Assembly: GCA_964439745.1 (NCBI GenBank)
Contig: CAYTQK010000020.1
Location: 1 to 20,716, forward strand
Source: CAYTQK01 sp964439745
GTDB lineage: Bacteria; Desulfobacterota; Desulfobacteria; Desulfobacterales; Desulfosudaceae
Direction: 5' to 3'
DNA: 20,716 bases
The notes beneath the pieces were generated by a model. That model made no database searches and had not been told where the DNA came from. It was given only the letters and a program-made list of their open reading frames with translations. Position 1 is the stretch's first letter. Each line of letters begins with the position of its first letter. Shown piece after piece: positions 14,392 to 20,716 of this stretch. The position numbers and the translations under genes were made by a program.

Positions 14392-15864
14392 ATGACTGAA
14401 AACCAGCCTTCCGCCACAGCCCGGACGCTGCTGCAACAAGTTGCCACCACCCGGGAGTCCCGCCAGCTGCTGGCCGCGTTGCTTCCGGATCTGCTCCAGG
14501 TCTGGGCCCAAAGCGGCACCGGCGCCGGTATGGCCCGGCACGCCGCCCGCAAAGGTATCGCCGGCCTGGCCGGCAACAGCGTCAGAAACGCCTTCCTGGA
14601 TCGCCAGGGCCTGGAAGAAGCGGCCCCGTTGAAGGATCTGGCCGCGGATCCCGATTTTATTCAGGCCGTCGCCGCCGAAACCGGCGCCTTTCTCGACCAG
14701 GCCGCGGCGATCCTGACCGCTGCGCTGACAGCCATTGAGAAATTGGAAACCACGCAAAAAAAAGAGCTGCTCAGGGCATTGCTGGGCGAACTGCTTTCCG
14801 GACGGGGAGCGCCGGCAATCACGGCCCTTTGCCGGAGCATCAACGAGATTCACCAGGAAGACCCGGCCTTTCTGGCCCGCACCCTGGAACCCGGCTTCCG
14901 GAACTGGGTGAGCGGACTCGACTTCGGTGAAATCAAGGAAATGCTGGACTCCTCGGCCGAGGGCACTTCCGCCCTGGTGACCATGATCAATGCCGTTCTC
15001 TGGCAGTATCCGGCCAAGGTGGTCAGCGTCCTGGCGCTGGCCCCGCCGGTGCTCAACATCGGCCTTGACGCCCTGGGCAGGACGCTAAAGACATTCAACG
15101 ATAAAGGCTCGCCCGACATGGTGGCGGACATTCTTCTTTCGTTGCTGCGGGACACCCGGCCCGACACCCTGGCCACGCTTATTAATGAGCTGGCCGAGCT
15201 GGTACACCGATTCCATACCGGCAGCGCCCTGATCGGAGAGCCGGGCGCACCGCAGCTGCCCAACGACCTGTTTGTCCTGTTCAGCGAAGTCCTGGACCGG
15301 GTCGACGGAACCACCCTCTGGAAAGCCAGAACCGCCCTGGCGGAAATGCGGCAGTCCGCCGTCGTCGCCATGACCGACGCCCTGGCCGATCACCCCGAGT
15401 TGTGGGCCACGGGTCTGAAAAACGCCAGCACCGTTCGCAACGCCCGCTTTCGGTCCCTCAACCACCGCCTGGCCGCCCTGGATGATTTGGACCCGGAAAT
15501 GATCAATACCGCCCTGGAGGCGGCCCTGTCCGGGCTGGACACCCAGGAGGCGGCGGAGACGCTCAATAACGCTGCCATTATGGCCAACCGCTGCCTGGAG
15601 ACGGCCCCGGAAACCGTGGCCGAAAAAACAGCGGCCTTTGCCGAAGCGACGGATCCCTACGAGCTGTCCGACCTCCTGGAACAGATCGGCCGGCATGCCG
15701 GCCAGGCGCTGAAGCCCCTGGCCCGCGCCGTTGTGCCCCACCTGCTGCGGGGAGCGCTGACCGCCCTGGAACCCGATGATGACGAGTTCAGCCAGGCCGC
15801 CGCCGAAGCGCGGGAAATGCTGTTGTCCTTTATCCATGCACAGGAGGCGCGATCTCATGACTGA
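14392..15864 (+). CDS. Helical protein of unknown function, first gene of the reductase-like operon
   Basis: 490 residues, which I do not recognise. It is rich in Ala, Leu and Glu and appears helical almost throughout, with repeated units of two amphipathic helices that suggest a HEAT-like or similar solenoid, although no clear repeat consensus is visible. It has no signal peptide, no convincing membrane segment (the most hydrophobic stretch is VVSVLALAPPVLNIG) and only two Cys, so it is not an Fe-S protein. The frame is open upstream to 14296, but that would start within the promoter and cross the operator; ATG at 14392 is the first start after both. Its ribosome site is weak. It overlaps the next gene by 8 bases, so it should be made together with the reductase subunits; a scaffold, chaperone or assembly factor is a guess from context. 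Confidence 0.8.
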   Translation: MTENQPSATARTLLQQVATTRESRQLLAALLPDLLQVWAQSGTGAGMARHAARKGIAGLAGNSVRNAFLDRQGLEEAAPLKDLAADPDFIQAVAAETGAFLDQAAAILTAALTAIEKLETTQKKELLRALLGELLSGRGAPAITALCRSINEIHQEDPAFLARTLEPGFRNWVSGLDFGEIKEMLDSSAEGTSALVTMINAVLWQYPAKVVSVLALAPPVLNIGLDALGRTLKTFNDKGSPDMVADILLSLLRDTRPDTLATLINELAELVHRFHTGSALIGEPGAPQLPNDLFVLFSEVLDRVDGTTLWKARTALAEMRQSAVVAMTDALADHPELWATGLKNASTVRNARFRSLNHRLAALDDLDPEMINTALEAALSGLDTQEAAETLNNAAIMANRCLETAPETVAEKTAAFAEATDPYELSDLLEQIGRHAGQALKPLARAVVPHLLRGALTALEPDDDEFSQAAAEAREMLLSFIHAQEARSHD

Positions 15865-16993
15865 TATTTTCCTGGAAGCCGCGACCACCCTTTACAACCA
15901 GCCCGTTGCCGACTGGCAGGCGTCCGGCGGTAAAGTCGTCGGATACAGCTGTTCCTATGTGCCGGCCGAAATGTTCCACGCGGTCGGCATTCTGCCGATT
16001 CGGCTGCGGGGCATCGAAACCGAAGGCATGGATATCGGTGACGCCTACTTCGGTCCCTATATCTGCTCCTTTCCCAAGTGCATTCTGCAGCTGGCCGGCA
16101 AGGGCCGGTATAATTTTTTAGACGGGGCCATCATCACCCCGGGCTGCGACTCCATGCGGCGCCTGGACGAATGCTGGCGCAAGGCCGGGGAAGACCATGA
16201 AGGCACCGTGCCGCCCTATTTCTACTACTTTGACGTACCGCACAAGACCGCGCCCCACGGCATGAAATGGTTTGCCGAGGAGATCGTCCATTTAAAGGAC
16301 TCCCTGGAAGCGCATTTCGGGGTCACCGTCGGCGAGGATGCCCTGCGGCAGTCCATTGCCTTCTATAACCGCGGCCGGCAGCTGTTAAAAGAACTGGAAG
16401 AGCTCCGGGCGCAGCCGGAGGTACCCATCACCGGCAAAGAAGCCTTTGCCGTGGCCATTGCCGGCACGGTCATGCCCCGGGAGGCTTATACCGAACAGCT
16501 CCAGGCCCTGGTGGACCGGCTCAAAACCGCCGCCCCGGTCAGCGCCGGGAAAAAACGGATCATGGTCATCGGCAGCATCAGCGACGACATCGACCTGATC
16601 GACCTGATTGAAAGCCGCAACGACGCCCTGGTGGTGGCCGAGAACCTCTGCTTCGGCGTCCGCTACGAGGGCCACGTCATTGCCGAGGAGGGCGATCCCG
16701 TGGAAGCGCTGGCCCAGGGCTACCTGGGCGAATGCACCTGTCCCCGGATGTTCGGCAAATACCGGGAACGGCTCGGCATCCTCCAGGAAAAAATCAAAAC
16801 CGCCCGGGTGGACGGAGTCATCATGCAGAACATCCGTTTCTGCGACCTGCACGGGTCTGAGCACGGGCTGTTCGAACGGGACCTGGAAAAGGCGGGCATC
16901 CCCTGCCTCAAAGTGGAAAGGGAATACGGGCCGCTGACCGATTCGGGCCGCATGAACATGAGAATCCAGGCCTTTCTGGAACGACTGGCCTGA
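15857..16993 (+). CDS. BcrC/BadD/HgdB-family subunit (2-hydroxyacyl-CoA dehydratase / benzoyl-CoA reductase type)
   Basis: 378 residues, close to the usual length of BcrC/BzdN (about 380). In this family each of two paired subunits holds an Fe-S cluster, and an ATPase delivers a low-potential electron for Birch-like ring reduction or alpha-hydroxyacyl-CoA dehydration. Visible motifs: YSCSYVPAEMFHAVGILPIRL (C32, first cluster ligand), C97 in TPGCDSMRR, C265 in NLCFG, and C329 in NIRFCDLHGSEH, the C-terminal ligand region (usually F-C-D-P). The ATG at 15857 follows AGGAGG by about 9 bases; the longer frame from 15776 would overlap the upstream gene by some 90 bases. The gene order with the next three matches bcrC-B-A-D and bzdN-O-P-Q. 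Whether the substrate is an aryl-CoA, a hydroxyacyl-CoA or something else is not shown. Confidence 0.88.
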   Translation: MTDIFLEAATTLYNQPVADWQASGGKVVGYSCSYVPAEMFHAVGILPIRLRGIETEGMDIGDAYFGPYICSFPKCILQLAGKGRYNFLDGAIITPGCDSMRRLDECWRKAGEDHEGTVPPYFYYFDVPHKTAPHGMKWFAEEIVHLKDSLEAHFGVTVGEDALRQSIAFYNRGRQLLKELEELRAQPEVPITGKEAFAVAIAGTVMPREAYTEQLQALVDRLKTAAPVSAGKKRIMVIGSISDDIDLIDLIESRNDALVVAENLCFGVRYEGHVIAEEGDPVEALAQGYLGECTCPRMFGKYRERLGILQEKIKTARVDGVIMQNIRFCDLHGSEHGLFERDLEKAGIPCLKVEREYGPLTDSGRMNMRIQAFLERLA

Positions 16994-17014
16994 TCAAAAC
17001 CGCGGGAGTCTGCC

Positions 17015-18415
17015 ATGCGACAGGAAATTACGGAATACAATTATGACTGGATGCTGGGCTGCATTGTCGACGCCGCGTCCAAGGCCGCCGACGGTACGTC
17101 CAAGGAACTGGACACACTGATGCGCTATGTGCCTTATTTCAGTCGGCCCCTGACCCCCATCCTGCAGGAGGGGGAAGCCGGTGCCGTCTTTTTAAAAATG
17201 CTGGCCGCCTATTTTGACAGCATTCTCACCGCCCGCGAAAAGGGCAAAAAGATCGCCGCCACCACCTTCTGCTTTTCGCCGGCCATTCTTTACGCCATTG
17301 ACGCGGTGCCCCTGACTTTTGAAATTCCCTCGGCCCTGGCCGGCATGGTCTGGCGGCGGGGCGGGTTTGACTACCTGGACTACGGCTGTGAAACCGGCCT
17401 GACCGAGACCTCCTGCTCGGCCCAGCGCGGCTCGCTGGGCGCCTACCTGGCCGGCCTGGGCGAAGAGATCGACTTTCTGGTCTGCGATACCCCCGGTGTC
17501 TGCGACACCAATGCCAACGCCTTTGCCTTTACCGCGGCCTACCTGGACAAGCCGATTTACCACCTCAACTACCCCCAGAAACTCAACGACCGGCGGACCT
17601 CCGACTACCAGGTGGAGGACTACAAGAAAATGATCGGTTTTCTGGAAGAACAGACCGGCAACCGGATCGACTATGACCGGCTGCGGGAGGTGCTGAAGGA
17701 AGTGGAAAAGCAGGACGCCATCACCGGCGATATCGAAGACATGCAGATGCTTCGTCCCTGCCCGGTACCGCCGATTTACAACATGTTCATCTATGCCGGC
17801 CGGTTTGTCTGTTCGGGATTGCCGGAATACACCCGGGCCCTGGAAAGCATGCGGGATACCGTCCGGAAAAACGTGGAAGCCGGCGTTTCCGGGCTGCGTT
17901 CCGGCCAGGAAAAGCGGCGCCTCTACCTGTGTTACATTGATCATTACACGGTGGACATGAACTTCTGGAACTGGCTGGACGATCACGGCATTTCCCACAT
18001 GGGCAGCATTCTCTCCAAGACTTTCCACCAGGGGGTCCCCTACGCCGAAGGGATGGACGGTTCCACCTACGCCATCAACACCGATTCCCCGGAGAACATG
18101 ATGGTCAGCATCGCCCAGCTCAATGCCCGGCTGCCCATGGTGCGGTCCATTCGCGGCCCCTATGACCAACCCAATATGTGGCTGGAAGAATCCCTGGCCA
18201 TCGCCCGCACCTTCGGGGCCGACTGCATCATCTACAACGGCACCCCGGGGTGCCGCAACACCTGGGGCATGGTCAAGCCGTTTGCCCGGGACATGGAAAG
18301 GCACGGATATCCCACCCATATTTTATACGATGATGCCTTTGACGACCGGGTTGAATCCTGGGAAGTCACCCGGGAACGACTGGAAGAATTCTTTACGGTA
18401 AGGGGGCTGCTATGA
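17015..18415 (+). CDS. BcrB/BzdO/HgdA-like subunit (2-hydroxyacyl-CoA dehydratase / benzoyl-CoA reductase type)
   Basis: 466 residues, slightly longer than typical BcrB/BzdO (about 440-450). Likely cluster ligands are C86 (TTFCFSPAILYAIDAVPLTFE, matching the family's first strand), C134 or C125 (GCETGLTETSCSAQRG), C163 (DTPGVCDTNA) and C413 in YNGTPGCRNTWGMVKPF. The last resembles the G-C-R-N motif of BcrB-type subunits. The Pro-rich mid-segment (RPCPVPPIYNMF) precedes the C-terminal Rossmann-like half. It starts 21 bases after the previous gene, behind GGGAG, and its stop overlaps the next ATG by four bases. It should form the heterodimer with the preceding subunit. I infer the role from family and order; the substrate is unknown. 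Confidence 0.87.
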   Translation: MRQEITEYNYDWMLGCIVDAASKAADGTSKELDTLMRYVPYFSRPLTPILQEGEAGAVFLKMLAAYFDSILTAREKGKKIAATTFCFSPAILYAIDAVPLTFEIPSALAGMVWRRGGFDYLDYGCETGLTETSCSAQRGSLGAYLAGLGEEIDFLVCDTPGVCDTNANAFAFTAAYLDKPIYHLNYPQKLNDRRTSDYQVEDYKKMIGFLEEQTGNRIDYDRLREVLKEVEKQDAITGDIEDMQMLRPCPVPPIYNMFIYAGRFVCSGLPEYTRALESMRDTVRKNVEAGVSGLRSGQEKRRLYLCYIDHYTVDMNFWNWLDDHGISHMGSILSKTFHQGVPYAEGMDGSTYAINTDSPENMMVSIAQLNARLPMVRSIRGPYDQPNMWLEESLAIARTFGADCIIYNGTPGCRNTWGMVKPFARDMERHGYPTHILYDDAFDDRVESWEVTRERLEEFFTVRGLL

Positions 18416-19200
18416 GTATCGTTGCCGGATGCGATGTCGGTTCGCTGACATCCAAGGCGGTCATCATGAAAGAGCGCCGGGTGATCGGATCATCCATCAT
18501 CAAGTCCAAGGCCCGGCCCGAAGAATCGGCCGAGGCCGCCATGAACCAGGCCCTGGAAGCGGCCGGCATCGGCCTGGCCGAGGTTGATTTCTGCGTCGGC
18601 ACCGGCTATGGCCGGGACAAGATTCCCTTTGTCAGCCAAGCCGTGTCGGAAATCGCCTGCCACGGCAAGGGCGCCAAGTGGCTGGTGCCCTCGGCCCGGA
18701 CCGTCATTGACATCGGCGGCCAGGACTGCAAGGCCATCAAGCTGGATGCCTCCGGGAAAGTGGAAAATTTTATTACCAATGACAAGTGCGCTTCCGGTAC
18801 GGGCCGCTTCCTGGAAGTCATGGCCGACGTGCTCAACGTCAACATTCAGGACCTGGGGGGATTGTCCGCCCGGGCCCGCGCCCCCATCACCCTGGCCTCG
18901 ACCTGCACGGTCTGGGCCCAGGCCGACGTGATTAAATACATCAATTCCGGCTATGTCTTGGAAGATATCGGCGCCGGTATCAACAGCGCCATGGCTAAAC
19001 GGGTGGCCATCCTGGCCAATACCGTCAAGGTGGAAAAAGAGGTCTGCATGACCGGCGGGGTGGCCAAGAACCAGGGCGTGGTCAAGACGCTGGAAAACAT
19101 TCTCGGCTGCCGCATCCGCAAAATCCGCAAGGCGGATCCGCAGCTGGCCGGGGCCATCGGCGCGGCGGTGTTCGCCATGGAAAAGTCCAACGGCAATTAA
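18412..19200 (+). CDS. BadF/BcrA/HgdC-type ATPase with bridging Fe-S cluster (first copy)
   Basis: 262 residues, the length of HgdC-type activators and well short of the roughly 438-residue BcrA. ASKHA fold: phosphate-1 loop GCDVGSLTSKAV (6-17), GTGYGRD (63-69), phosphate-2 loop DIGGQDCKAI (100-109) and adenosine motif MTGGVAKNQG (213-222). C126 (NDKCASGTGRF) and C165 (STCTVWAQ) are the two ligands each monomer gives to the [4Fe-4S] cluster at the dimer interface, one residue away from HgdC's C127 and C166. Such proteins hydrolyse ATP to push an electron to very low potential into the reductase subunits. The ATG overlaps the previous stop (ATGA). It is most like BzdP or BcrD in layout; whether it forms homodimers or pairs with the next gene's product is unknown. 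Confidence 0.92.
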   Translation: MSIVAGCDVGSLTSKAVIMKERRVIGSSIIKSKARPEESAEAAMNQALEAAGIGLAEVDFCVGTGYGRDKIPFVSQAVSEIACHGKGAKWLVPSARTVIDIGGQDCKAIKLDASGKVENFITNDKCASGTGRFLEVMADVLNVNIQDLGGLSARARAPITLASTCTVWAQADVIKYINSGYVLEDIGAGINSAMAKRVAILANTVKVEKEVCMTGGVAKNQGVVKTLENILGCRIRKIRKADPQLAGAIGAAVFAMEKSNGN

Positions 19201-19212
19201 AAGGAATCAGCT

Positions 19213-19995
19213 ATGATAACAGCAGGATGTGACGTGGGTTCGTTGACCGCCAAGGCGGTTCTCCTGGACAACGGCAATATCATCGGTTTTGATATCATTC
19301 GCGCCACCGCCCGGCCCGCGGAAGCCGCCGAACAGGTGATCCGCGGCGCCGCGGAAGAGGCCGGGATCGACCCGGCCGACATTGTCCGCATGGTCGGTAC
19401 CGGCTACGGCAAGGACCAGATTTCACAGGCCGACGCCACCCGGTCGGAAATTTCCTGTCATGCCCGGGGGGCCTGGTGGCTCCGCCCCTCGGTCCGCACC
19501 ATCATCGACATCGGCGGCCAGGACGCCAAGGCTATCCGCGTTGACGAAGCCGGCAACATCGCCCGCTACATTTACAACGACAAGTGCGCCGCCGGCACCG
19601 GCCGCTTTCTGGAGGTCATGGCCGACGCCCTGGAGGTGGACCTGGCGGACATGGGCGACCTTTCGGAACAATCGACCCGGAGGATCCGCATTTCCAACCA
19701 GTGCGTTATTTTCGCCGAAACCGAGGTCGTCTCCCTGATCAGCGAAGGCCGGGAAACCTGCGACATCATCCGGGGCCTGCACCACGCCATGGCCAACCGG
19801 GTGGCCTCCCTGGCCAAAAGCATCGAAGTTCACGAAGAAGTGGTCATGACCGGCGGGGTAGCCAAGAACCGCGGCATGTTCCAGGCTCTGTCCGAGGGGC
19901 TGGGGGTGGCGATCCATTCCCTGGACATCGATCCCCAGATCAACGGGGCCCTGGGCGCCGCCCTGTACGCGGCGGAAGAAGCCGCTACCGGATAA
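19213..19995 (+). CDS. BadF/BcrA/HgdC-type ATPase with bridging Fe-S cluster (second copy)
   Basis: 260 residues, clearly a paralogue of the preceding ATPase with the same order of motifs: GCDVGSLTAKAV (5-16), VGTGYGKD (61-68), DIGGQDAKAI (99-108), C125 in NDKCAAGTGRF, C164 in SNQCVIFAE and MTGGVAKNRG (212-221). The region after the second Cys (AETEVVSLISEG) is closer to classical HgdC/BcrA/D than the first copy's AQADVIKYINSG. Both copies keep both cluster ligands, so neither looks degenerate. It starts 12 bases after the previous stop behind AAAGGAA. In class I benzoyl-CoA reductases two different ATPases form a heterodimer; that is the likeliest arrangement here. Confidence 0.92.
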   Translation: MITAGCDVGSLTAKAVLLDNGNIIGFDIIRATARPAEAAEQVIRGAAEEAGIDPADIVRMVGTGYGKDQISQADATRSEISCHARGAWWLRPSVRTIIDIGGQDAKAIRVDEAGNIARYIYNDKCAAGTGRFLEVMADALEVDLADMGDLSEQSTRRIRISNQCVIFAETEVVSLISEGRETCDIIRGLHHAMANRVASLAKSIEVHEEVVMTGGVAKNRGMFQALSEGLGVAIHSLDIDPQINGALGAALYAAEEAATG

Positions 19996-19997
19996 AC

Positions 19998-20716
19998 ATG
20001 GGACTGTTTGACGACCATATCGCCCGCCTTCGCACCTTCCTGGATCAGCCTGCCTGCCGCCGGGAAAGCACCGTTATCGACCTGGGACAGATATCTACGG
20101 CATGGCCGGCCGGCGGCCCCAACAACCTGGTTTTGTCCACCGACATGGCCGTGGAACTGGGCAGCCCCCGGACCGCCTCGACCGCTTTTCTGGTCTGGAC
20201 CGAGCAGGCGGACCGGCTCGCAAACGGCCGCCTGACCCTGGTGGGGCCGGATATTCCCGAGGAAAGCCGTGCCCTGGTGCCGTTCGGCAAGGCAGTGCTG
20301 GTCGGCGTCCACGGGTTCGACGAAAACAACAGTTACGACCGGTTCCGGGAAATGGAAATGATCAAGTATGACCTCCGCCTGTCCGGGTATATGATGCGGG
20401 CGGTCTCCCAGTACCAGCGCGAGTGGAGCCGCATCAGCAAAAAAGCGGTCCGGGATGGATTTTCCCTGGCTTACCTGGCCCGGTCCCTGGTGGAACGCCT
20501 GCAGGCGCTGCCCTATGTGACCGCCGCGGAAGTCGTTTTCGTAACCGCCGCGGCAGAGCAGGTACAGGAACTCAAGGCCATAGCCGACGAGGTGACCGCC
20601 CTGACCGGGGCCATGAACAAGATGGTCGAGGAAATGGATTTTGACTGCAGTTCCTGTGACTACCGCCCGGTCTGCGACAGCGTTTCCGGGCTGCGGGCCA
20701 TGAAAAAAGCCATGCA
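19998..20716 (+). CDS. Acetyl-CoA synthase (CdhC/AcsB)-like protein, cut by window edge
   Basis: An open frame of 239 full codons starts two bases after the previous stop and runs off the right edge. After a short start it matches the middle of acetyl-CoA synthase/CdhC in order: VELGSPRTASTAF (52-64, compare VEMGGNRTPAFEL in Moorella ACS), LTLVGPDIPEES (79-90, compare IEVIGPDID) and WSRISKKAVRDGFSLAYLARSL (143-164, compare WLRVSKDAVAKGF). These comparisons are from memory of the Moorella sequence. At 217-226 it has CSSCDYRPVC, where ACS carries the first A-cluster cysteines; the spacing is C-x2-C-x5-C instead of C-x2-C-x8-C. The N-terminal CODH-binding domain of ACS is absent. ACS builds acetyl-CoA from CO, a methyl group and CoA on a Ni-Ni-[4Fe-4S] cluster; this protein more likely has another role with the reductase subunits. 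Annotators may call it a CO dehydrogenase beta-subunit family protein. Confidence 0.82.
   Translation, partial: MGLFDDHIARLRTFLDQPACRRESTVIDLGQISTAWPAGGPNNLVLSTDMAVELGSPRTASTAFLVWTEQADRLANGRLTLVGPDIPEESRALVPFGKAVLVGVHGFDENNSYDRFREMEMIKYDLRLSGYMMRAVSQYQREWSRISKKAVRDGFSLAYLARSLVERLQALPYVTAAEVVFVTAAAEQVQELKAIADEVTALTGAMNKMVEEMDFDCSSCDYRPVCDSVSGLRAMKKAM

Noticed and set aside
15857..19995. Firm naming as benzoyl-CoA reductase bcrCBAD/bzdNOPQ
   Set aside because: The gene order fits, but the same families include 2-hydroxyacyl-CoA dehydratases, tetrahydronaphthoyl-CoA reductases and double-cubane reductases. The substrate cannot be read from motifs alone.
1..20716. CRISPR arrays, tRNA/rRNA genes, insertion sequences or prophage
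   Set aside because: I saw no regularly spaced repeats, cloverleaf-like sequences, transposase or integrase motifs.

Overview
The window reads as a chromosomal segment of a GC-rich anaerobic bacterium, most likely a Desulfobacterota (former Deltaproteobacteria) sulfate reducer or syntroph. This rests on gene content: enzymes of the benzoyl-CoA reductase / 2-hydroxyacyl-CoA dehydratase family, BcrA/BadF-type ATPases and an acetyl-CoA-synthase-like protein. The taxonomic call is inference; no rRNA or other marker gene is present.

Left part (1-7948). A partial enoyl-CoA hydratase gene runs off the left edge on the minus strand. After a 361-bp intergenic region with several perfect palindromes comes a plus-strand PaaI-type hotdog thioesterase. 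It converges on a complete minus-strand tryptophan operon, trpL-E-G-D-C-F-B-A (968-7882), with genes overlapping or nearly touching. Upstream of trpE are a good -35/-10 promoter, a 33-codon leader peptide containing WWWQAW, and two consecutive intrinsic terminators. This is a ribosome-mediated attenuator with an unusual tandem arrangement.

Middle part (8019-13250). A plus-strand run holds cinA, an amidohydrolase (4-base overlap with cinA) and a cysteine-rich YkgJ-like protein, followed by a structured hairpin. Then come a 73-residue membrane protein and a two-component system: a two-TM histidine kinase and an OmpR-type regulator, translationally coupled, behind a strong-looking promoter.

Right part (13362-20716). 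A GntR/FCD-type regulator precedes an apparent operon that continues past the right edge. The operon encodes a 490-residue helical protein of unknown function, two HgdB/BcrC/BcrB-type subunits, two short BadF/BcrA/HgdC-type ATPases that each keep the Cys pair for a bridging [4Fe-4S] cluster, and a protein matching the middle of acetyl-CoA synthase (CdhC/AcsB) up to a rearranged A-cluster-like cysteine motif. Two closely related GTCGAC-based dyads lie at matching places upstream of the regulator and of the operon, which suggests one regulator controls both. The order (two reductase-type subunits, then two ATPases) is that of bcrCBAD and bzdNOPQ; two short ATPases look more like the Bzd arrangement. 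The substrate cannot be read from the sequence. The coupling of an ATP-driven low-potential reductase system to an ACS-like protein is the most interesting feature of the window.
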